64,000 bases of DNA, from assembly GCA_002197995.1 (NCBI GenBank), contig NGZR01000004.1, forward strand, positions 5,518,001 through 5,582,000, in the 5' to 3' direction. The notes beneath the pieces were generated by a model. The model made no database searches, was not told where the DNA came from, and saw only the letters and a list, made by a program, of their open reading frames with translations. Positions 56,976 to 64,000 of the stretch are shown piece after piece. Every line of letters begins with the position of its first letter. Positions within the stretch are counted from its first letter, which is position 1. The translations under genes and the position numbers were made by a program. Source of the DNA: Gaeumannomyces sp. JS-464. Lineage: Eukaryota; Ascomycota; Sordariomycetes; Magnaporthales; Magnaporthaceae.

Positions 56976-59900
56976 ATGGCGCCCCGGACACGATCTTCAG
57001 CCCCCCAGTCGTCGGCCCAGCGCAAGACGCCCGCCTCGGCCCCGGCCTCCAGAGTCTACCGCCATGCCGACCCGCCGCTGCAGCAAACCCGTTTCCCCCG
57101 CCGAAGAAGACGATCAAGACGTACGGCCGGCGCACGACGCGCGTGTCGGCCTCGGCGGCCCTCAGGCAACAGACAATGACCCAGATCGGATACGTGATCC
57201 CTACTCAGCCGGATGAGCTGGACGACGACGACGAGAGCGAGAGCGAGAACGAGAACGATAGCGACCGCAACGTCCATCATGATGACAAGGGAAAGCGGCC
57301 GGAGAAGCAGTCCCAGGATGAAGATGTGGAAAAGCACGGGGCGCCGCAGGGTCCAGCGCGTGCTAGCAAGATGTCCACGACAGGGCAGAGCAAACGGAGC
57401 AGACCAAGCAAGAGGAGGAAGACGATGGGTGATGCGCCCAGCTCGTCATTCATGACGCAGACCCTGACACAGATGCTCCCAGGGTCGACTGAAAGGGAGA
57501 TGGCGCCCATTACCATTAGCGATTCCGAGGACGACCAAGACGACCAAGACGACCACGAGGGCGGCGACGAGAACATGGTCGGCGGGATGGACATTCTTGG
57601 CGGGGTGGCGTCGACCAAGCGCACAGCGGGGAACAGCCTAGCAGGGCATCGTCCATCGTCCCGCAGACCCCTACCCATGACAGGAAACCCATGAGCGCTG
57701 CTATGCCGCTTTCTCCCGCGGTTTTGTCGCCCAGTGTGCGCATGTTGATCAGGAATAGCAGCCCTCTCGGCGCCCGCCGGTCGCCTCTAAAGGACAAATC
57801 GACCAATGCGAGCGCGGCGCCGCCAAGGCCGCTGCAGCAGAGGACCACAGCAGCAGCGACAGCCTCGTCGTCGTCAGAGAAGAGGAAGCGTCATCCGACT
57901 CCCCGTGAAGCCGCCATCCCGGACTCGTACAGCACCGCCGGCGAGCTGTCGTCACCGGCAGCACCGGCAGCACCGGCAGCACCCAGTAGCAGCGGTACGC
58001 TGGGTGGAGCTGGTGCTGCAGCTGCCGCCGAAAACGTCTCTTCTTCTCTCCTTGGCACGCCGACGAGGAGGAGTGCCGAGCGTAGCCCCCTGGGGGAGCT
58101 GTCCCTGGCTGACCTTCCACGGACGCTCCCGCCGCCGCGCAGACGTGTCGCTCAAAGCGTGGGCTCGAGTCCGCGCGCGCCCGACGAGAACACGACGCCT
58201 CAGAGGCCCGTTGCTGCGGCACCAACTGTCGCTGGTCCCTCTGCCGGTGGCATCCTGCGCAGGGCTGCTCGGCCTGTCGACGCTGAGATACCAGATTCGG
58301 ACGAAGAGCTCGACTCACTGGATCCGACTCCAAACAAGTCTACCCCCACGCCTAGGAGGGTGGCTTTTGCTGACATGGACGAGTCGGAAGATGCGGGTGA
58401 CTCGGGACTGGCGCCTGAGACCCCAACCAGACCACCGCCCAGGCGGCCTGCACCAGCCACCGAGGTCGGTGGAGGGGATGAGACACTGGTGGAGCCTGGT
58501 AGTCCGACCCCGGTTGCTCGCAGGGCTGTGTCTGGTGCGGCACAACATGACGCGGGCTCGACGGTCGAGAGTGATTCCGAGGCCGAAGCGGAAGGCTCTG
58601 TGCCCGAAACACCAACCCGAAGGCCGAGCCAGAGGATACAGGCGACGGAGATGACGGGCTCTGCTGGTAGAAGGACGAGAACGGGAAACACGATTCCTCT
58701 CGACGCCGAGATAGGAGATTCGGACGTGGAGGCGGATAGCCCAAGCCCGACGCCCCAGAGAATACGCCCAGCCACTCCCACTACAACTACGCCCACGCCT
58801 GCGGCTCGGGCTGCCAGTCAGAATATACCCTCGACCAAGGTAAAACAACCGAGCCCTCTCCCACCCAGGGAAGTTCCTGGGTCCTCGTCTCCTGTGCACG
58901 GCATTGCCGCTGGCGGTCCAGGTTCCACCCTCCCTTCGTCTATGCCCAGGCCCACTGAGCATCCTGCCGAGATTCCAACAAGCGATCACGGTGGTAACGA
59001 TGGCGAGGACACACCCCTCACGTCTCCTGGCGTCGTGGTCAAGACATCTCCTGTGCGCCCGCCGTCGCGACGCACCCCGCTGAAGACGGGTCAGGCACGC
59101 ACCCAGAGGCACACACAGAGGCACACGCAACATGAGACTCAGGGGGCATATACGCAGCTCATGGAGAGCCAGAGGGTGCCAATGGAGGTGCTCCGCGAGA
59201 TGCCACCAGCTTCGGAGAAGTCGGACGTGGTGGTTACGATGCACCCGAGCCGTGCGCAGGAGGTTGTTGACGGGGTGCGCAACCACGAGTTCAGGGCGAC
59301 TCGGTTCCCGCGCTCCGTCGTGCGGGTGTGGATCTACGTCGGCCGACCGGCCCAGGAGCTGCGCTACATGGCGACCCTGGGGCCGGCGCGGACCAAAGGG
59401 CAGATCGACCCGAACACGGGTCTGGGGAACGCCGAGTTCAACGAGGGCAAGCGCATGGCGGGCGGCGTGGCCAAGTTTGCGTACGAGCTCGTGCAGGTCT
59501 ACGAACTCAGCAACCCCGTCTCGCTCGACCGGATGCGCGAGAGCGGCTGGACCGAGGGCCAGGACGAGCGCAGCCACAAGTTCCTGCCGCCGGCGGTAGT
59601 CGGCCAGCTGCTGGCGAACCTGAGGTGTGCTCTGTTTGACGACGGGGAGCAGCATCGGCTGGAGAGAGACGACGACGACGACGACGAGGGCTTTGATCAG
59701 GAGGAAGGGGGCAGACCGCCGCCTGGGACGGGGCCACGTCGGCGAGCCGGTCCATCTCGCAGCAGGTCGAAGCGCAGATCCACAGCGACATTGAGCACTC
59801 TACGCAATTTGCGCCCGTGCTGGGTACGAAGGGGAGGAGTCATACCGTCGAGTCAGCGAACCTCCCCGGTGGCCGCCCGCACCCCGGCCAGACGTGGGCT

Positions 59901-60449
59901 GCGGCGCAACTCGAATACGAAAGATGGGTTCATCGCGCCGCCGCCGCCGCCGCCACCTCAGAGTGCCGGCAGACGCATGTCGCAACGCCTGCAGCAGCAG
60001 CAGCAGCAACACGGGCCAAAAACTCCAGCGGCGCCCAGGAGCGGCAGGAAGGCCGTCTCGTTCTCTCAAGCCACGACGGCCAGCCAGCCGTCGACACAGG
60101 CCATGCTGCCGTCGTCGTCGCCAGTCCAGCGGCTGCCGTCGCAGTCGCGGGCATCAACACGGAAAAAGACGCCAACAGCGGCACAGCAGCCTATCCTAAT
60201 CTCGTCATCCAGCGGACTCGGAAACTCGCTGAAGACGGGGCGGCTCCATGGCGACGACTATGAGGAAGGGGCGAAGTGGACCTCTCTGTGGGCGAGCCGT
60301 ACAACCCGCAGAGCGAGAGCGGTGGTGACTACTCGCCTCGGTCGTCGTCGCAGATTTACCTCCCCGAGAGCCTGGTGCGGGAAGAGCCGCGGAAACCGCC
60401 GATTATTGTGGACTCGGAGTGTTCGGATATCGAGGAGGGACTTGTATGA
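56976..60449 (+). CDS. Large disordered protein with a PUA/ASCH-like domain; frameshifted
   Basis: Fungal protein of about 1,150 residues, function unknown; basic and acidic disordered regions suggest a nuclear role. The N-terminus has MAPRTRSSAPQSSAQRKTP and PPPKKTIKTYGRRTTRVSAS. A long Ser/Pro/Thr-rich region carries repeated acidic motifs (ITISDSEDDQDDQDD, AAIPDSY, DAEIPDSDEELDS, DAEIGDSDVEADS) and repeated ETPTR boxes. Near the C-terminus is one folded domain: VVVTMHPSRAQEVVDGVRNH, EFRATRFPRSVVRVWIYVG, LRYMATLGPARTKGQI, LGNAEFNEGKRMAGGVAKFA and YELVQVYELSNPVSL. I assign it to the PUA-like/ASCH-EVE superfamily by pattern only. The last frame ends IIVDSECSDIEEGLV at 60449. One-base shifts occur near 57095, 57655, 59735 and 60275. 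Confidence 0.66.
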
Positions 60450-61324
60450 TGGGGAGTTTTTTTTTTTTTGTTTATGGCGGCCTTGAGCAGAGCTCTTTTT
60501 CTCTTGCTATTATTATCTACCAATACTGTCCAATGGATTCTACGGGGCATTCTACAAGACTGGAGGCCGGGCGGCATATGTTTGGTATTAGATGGCTTGC
60601 TCGGGCGTTTTTGTTCTTAGGGATGGGTGGATGGATGGGTTGGGGCCTCGAGACGGAGAATGGGATCCGGGTACTGACTGCCCCAAACGCGCCTGTTACT
60701 TTGCTCAGCTACGGGTTTTCGAAACAGATCAATTGTTTGAAACTGCAGCCCGAGGGCGGGAGCTTATGCCACTTCATGTGTCTGGACGGCTTTGAGGTTT
60801 GTTTGAGGGTGCCTATTGTTTATCTGAAAGAGAATGACAGCGAAACAAGAGTCTGGGTGCGTGCAGCTGCATCTGGCCTTGAATCCACTGAATCCTCAAC
60901 TCCCTGGTCTAGGCGGCGCACAGACCTCGAGGGAGCCCCAGCTTGGAGCCCGGGCTGGCTGCGGGCTGGCAGGTGCGGAAGACACGGTGCCCCACTGTGC
61001 TGCTGCTCCTACCGCTTGGAGCATTGAAATCCGTGGCACCCATCGCATCACACCAAAATCGAACCTCGACCCAACCCAAAGAAAGGCCCCGGCAAGAGCC
61101 ACCTCGCCGACAATCGATTGCCCTCGAGCTAGCCGCCCGCCCGCCCGCCAGCCCAGGCTCGCCTAGCGAGATTTGCACGAGGATATAACCGAAAACCCGC
61201 ACACAGAGCTCACCTCCCCAGCCAGCCCCCGCTGCATAACGAGGCCGCCCTCAAAGATGCCTGGTGCCTCCTCGCCGTCATCGCCGCCGCCGCACCACTC
61301 GTGAACAGCCCCCATCCGCCGACC
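60450..61324. other. Intergenic between the PUA-like gene and SEC3
   Basis: An 875-bp tandem gap: 3' flank on the left and SEC3 promoter on the right. A T13 run lies just after the stop codon. No gene seen. Confidence 0.45.
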
Positions 61325-63555
61325 ATGGCGTCGAGGGCCGAAAAGTTCGAGGATGAGAAGCGCCGCATCATCGAGAGCTGCTTCGCGCGGCGCGACGAGG
61401 ACGGCTCCATCCTCGAGACGTACATCACCCATCCGCATCGTCGAGTACTCGTCCCACCCGACCTCGCCGCCCCCGCCCCAGGCCCGCACCGCCTCGTCCG
61501 AGAAGCCGCGCGTCATCATCGTCGCCGTGCGCAAGTCGGGCCGCGTCCGCATGCACAAGTCCAAGGAGAACCCCAACGGCTCCTTTAGCATCGGCAAGAC
61601 CTGGAACCTCGACGACCTGTCCGCCATCGAGTCCTTCACCGGCCCAACACCAGCCCCGACTACCGCCAGTGGGCCGCCGACGTCGGCTTCACCGTCACCC
61701 TCGGCAAGCCCTACTACTGGCAGGCCCAGACCGACAAGGAGAAGAAGTTCTTTATCGCGAGCCTGATCAAGATCTACGCAAAGTACACTGGCGGCCGCAC
61801 CCCAGCCCTCTCGGGATTCGACCCCAGGAGGAGGACCAGGTCTTGGGGGAGCTCAGCGCCGCCCCGGCCAGCCGCCGCTGCAACAGTTCTCCCCGCAGCC
61901 CGATCGCCAGAATGCTTCGAACCGCCTCCCGAGTCGCTCACCAGGGCCCTCTGCCGGCCGCATGCCGCCCGCCGCCCGAACGCTCGCGGTCCCGCCGCCG
62001 GCCGCCCACCTTTCCAGAACGATCACCCATGCCAGAGCAGCAGCAGCAGCAGCAGCCAATGGTCGTCGTGCCCGGATCCAGAGGCGGCTACGGCGGGCGG
62101 GACGGCGCTCGAGACGCCGCCCGCGGTGCCCCAGATTACCGAGGCTCACCCCCGAGGCCACAACTGATGATGGGCCGGGACGGCTCCGCGTCGCCAGCCG
62201 CTAGTTTCGACTCGACGCGGTCCGCCAACCAGAGTGCGCTGCGCCGCCTCGCCGGCTCTAACAAGAGCCAGGACTCGGTGGCCGCCTCCCTCACCGCCAG
62301 GAGCGAGGACGGCGGCAGCATCACGACTACGAGGTCCCGCGAGCCGCCGCCGCCGCCGCCCAACGGATCCGGCCGCTTTGGCGGCAGCTCCTCTGATCTC
62401 ACCGTCACGCGAGACGAGCGCCCCCAGAACGGAAGCGTCCGCCCATGGATCCGGGCCGGCCGCAGGGCTACTCGGACGACGCCCTGGTGCCGGCCCCGCT
62501 GATGAGCTCAGGCATGCGGCGCGACAGGAGCCCGCCGTTCCCCCTAGGAGCGTGCGCCGCAAGCCCTCGTCGCGTCTCGTGCCGAGTCTCGCCCAGGAAC
62601 ATCTCGCTCCGAGGCCAGCTCGCTCCAGGACCGCTCTGTCATGGACTCGCCCGGCAGGTTCGACGCTGTCCCGTCCAGGAGCCCCGGCCCCGCCAACGGC
62701 TCCTTCTCCAAGCCGCCCACACCGAAGCCCGTCGCCGCCGCCGCCCCGCCGTCCCCTGCACCTCCACCAGCGGCAGAGCCGTCGCCTCCCCCGCCCAAGA
62801 CGCCGGTGGAGGAGACCCCTAAATCGCCAGAAGAGGAGGAGCGCCCTGGGTTGGGCCCCATGATCAAGAAGAAGTCCAAGGGCGACATACAAGGTGTGTT
62901 TTGGAAGGCAGCTGCGGCTGCTGGTGGGTTCAAGCCGCGTGCCGGAGGTGCCGCCGAGAAGTTGCGGCAGGCCGCACTGGCCGTCAAGAACAGCGAAGAG
63001 CCGGACGGCATCACGGGCGTTTGCCCGGCGCCCCCGCGGCCGGCATCGCTGGAGAAGCCGCAGGAGCAGTCGCCCCTCAGCGAGATCCCCGAGGTCACCG
63101 TCACACCCTCCCAGCCGGGCCAGGGTTCGGCCGTGCCGGCCGTCGAGGTCAAGGAGCAGGAGAAGGAGGCCAAGAAGGAGGCGCAGCAGGCCGAGGAGGC
63201 CGAGAAGGACGCGAGCCGGCAGTCGGTCGTTACGGGCAACGACGTGAAGTACCTGGCCACGCTCGGCGTAGACCCCAGCGTTCTGGACAACCGCAGCGTC
63301 GAGTTCACCAAGTGGCTCGACTACTTTGGCTGGGTGCCGGGCGAGCAGATGCGGTCGCGCAACTTTGACGACCTTAGGATTGACATTGACCGCGAGCTCA
63401 ACCGGGCCCAGGCCGGCGGCTGGCTCGCGCGGTTCCGTGAGGAGGACGAGCGCGTCGACGCCATCAAAAGGGGCATCGATCTGTCGATCCAGGAGTGCGA
63501 GGAGATGGATAACCTCCTCACCTTGTACAGTGTTGAACTTTCTGTGAGCAGCCCT

Positions 63556-63595
<40 letters not shown>

Positions 63596-64000
63596 AAAGG
63601 TTGAAAGACGCGTGAACATGCTGGAGTCCACTAACAAAAAAAAAAACCCCCTACGCGCTCGTTGCAGACATTGTCAGAAGACATTGCATATATAGAAGCA
63701 CAGGGGCAAGGTCTCCAGGTCCAGGCGGCCAACCAGAAGCTGCTGAAGAAGGAACTGGAGTCACTGCTCGACACATGTGCCATCTCACAGGCCGACCTTG
63801 ATCCGCTCAGGATGGCGCCGCTCGACAGCACGTCAGGTCTCGAGGAGATTGAGACGGCGCTCGTGACGTTGTTCAAGGCCATGATCAAGATCGACCGACC
63901 ATGGGCAACTCGGGCTCGGGCCGGAAGAGCGTGGACGGGAGCGGGGAGGATGCGTCGATCGGGCTCAACAGCGACTACGGCAATATGCGCATGGTGCAGG
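61325..64000 (+). CDS. SEC3: SEC3 exocyst subunit (3' end outside window); frameshifted
   Basis: Exocyst subunit that marks secretion sites at the plasma membrane through PI(4,5)P2 and Rho GTPases. The start at 61325 gives MASRAEKFEDEKRRIIESCF. The Sec3 PIP2-binding PH-like domain follows in shifting frames: IRIVEYSSHP, SEKPRVIIVAVRKSGRVRMH, GKTWNLDDLSAIESFTGP and VTLGKPYYWQAQTDKEKKFF, then IASLIKIYAKYTGG. A long Ser/Pro-rich disordered region leads to the coiled-coil start of the exocyst part (TGNDVKYLATLGVDPSVL, ELNRAQAGGWLARFREEDER). An intron at 63544-63667 with a T37 tract joins VELS to TLSEDIAYIEAQGQGL. The gene is open at 64000. One-base shifts occur near 61432, 61650, 61830-61900, 62430-62640 and 63895. 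Confidence 0.93.
63558..63594 (+). repeat. T37 tract inside a SEC3 intron
   Basis: An uninterrupted run of 37 T starting 15 bases after the 5' splice site of the SEC3 intron at 63544-63667, far from the 3' splice site. Exact length is uncertain. Confidence 0.85.

Overview
The window is a gene-dense, GC-rich stretch of a filamentous ascomycete nuclear genome (Pezizomycotina, most likely Sordariomycetes). The basis is: short introns of about 50-140 bp with GTA/GTG donors and CAG/TAG acceptors, protein families typical of that class (Zds1-like, DUF2433, PTH11/fungal-rhodopsin-like, hydroxyacid-oxoacid transhydrogenase, Pof1-like), a nuclear tRNA-Tyr with a short intron, and roughly one gene per 3 kb. 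The species cannot be named from the sequence alone. I support 20 protein genes and one tRNA; two genes (mre11 at the left edge, SEC3 at the right edge) run off the window.

Layout. 0-6.5 kb: mre11 (minus), divergent from apc10/doc1 (plus), a short lower-GC decayed segment, then a Pof1-like NMN adenylyltransferase whose 3' end lies in a 24-bp minisatellite. 6.5-9.2 kb: no convincing gene. 9.2-15.3 kb: a secreted subtilase and an F-box protein with membrane spans. 15.7 kb: tRNA-Tyr. 16.4-21.6 kb: two membrane proteins on the minus strand (a PAN/Apple-like single-pass protein and a seven-span fungal rhodopsin-like protein). 21.6-24.6 kb: no convincing gene. 24.6-32.4 kb: a metabolic and transport block (mitochondrial transhydrogenase, secreted FAD oxidoreductase, small PPPY membrane protein, MFS transporter). 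34.7-42.4 kb: Zds1-like protein and a DUF2433 metallophosphoesterase-like protein. 43.5-46.9 kb: COQ5, a 51-residue membrane microprotein and branched-chain 2-oxoacid dehydrogenase E1 alpha, all on the minus strand. 49.7-64 kb: UFD4-type HECT ubiquitin ligase, a PUA-like domain protein and SEC3.

Functions are mostly housekeeping: DNA repair (mre11), ubiquitin pathway (apc10, F-box protein, UFD4), exocytosis and polarity (SEC3, Zds1-like), mitochondrial metabolism (COQ5, E1 alpha, transhydrogenase). I see no secondary-metabolite core gene, no CRISPR and no intact transposon.

The most important caveat is sequence quality. At least a dozen otherwise well conserved genes change reading frame by one base, often several times, while the protein on both sides of each break stays conserved. 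Essential genes are affected (mre11, apc10, SEC3), while COQ5 and the six-exon MFS gene are intact. Single-base sequencing or assembly indels explain this better than gene death, so coordinates given for the affected genes span the whole locus and do not describe one uninterrupted frame.
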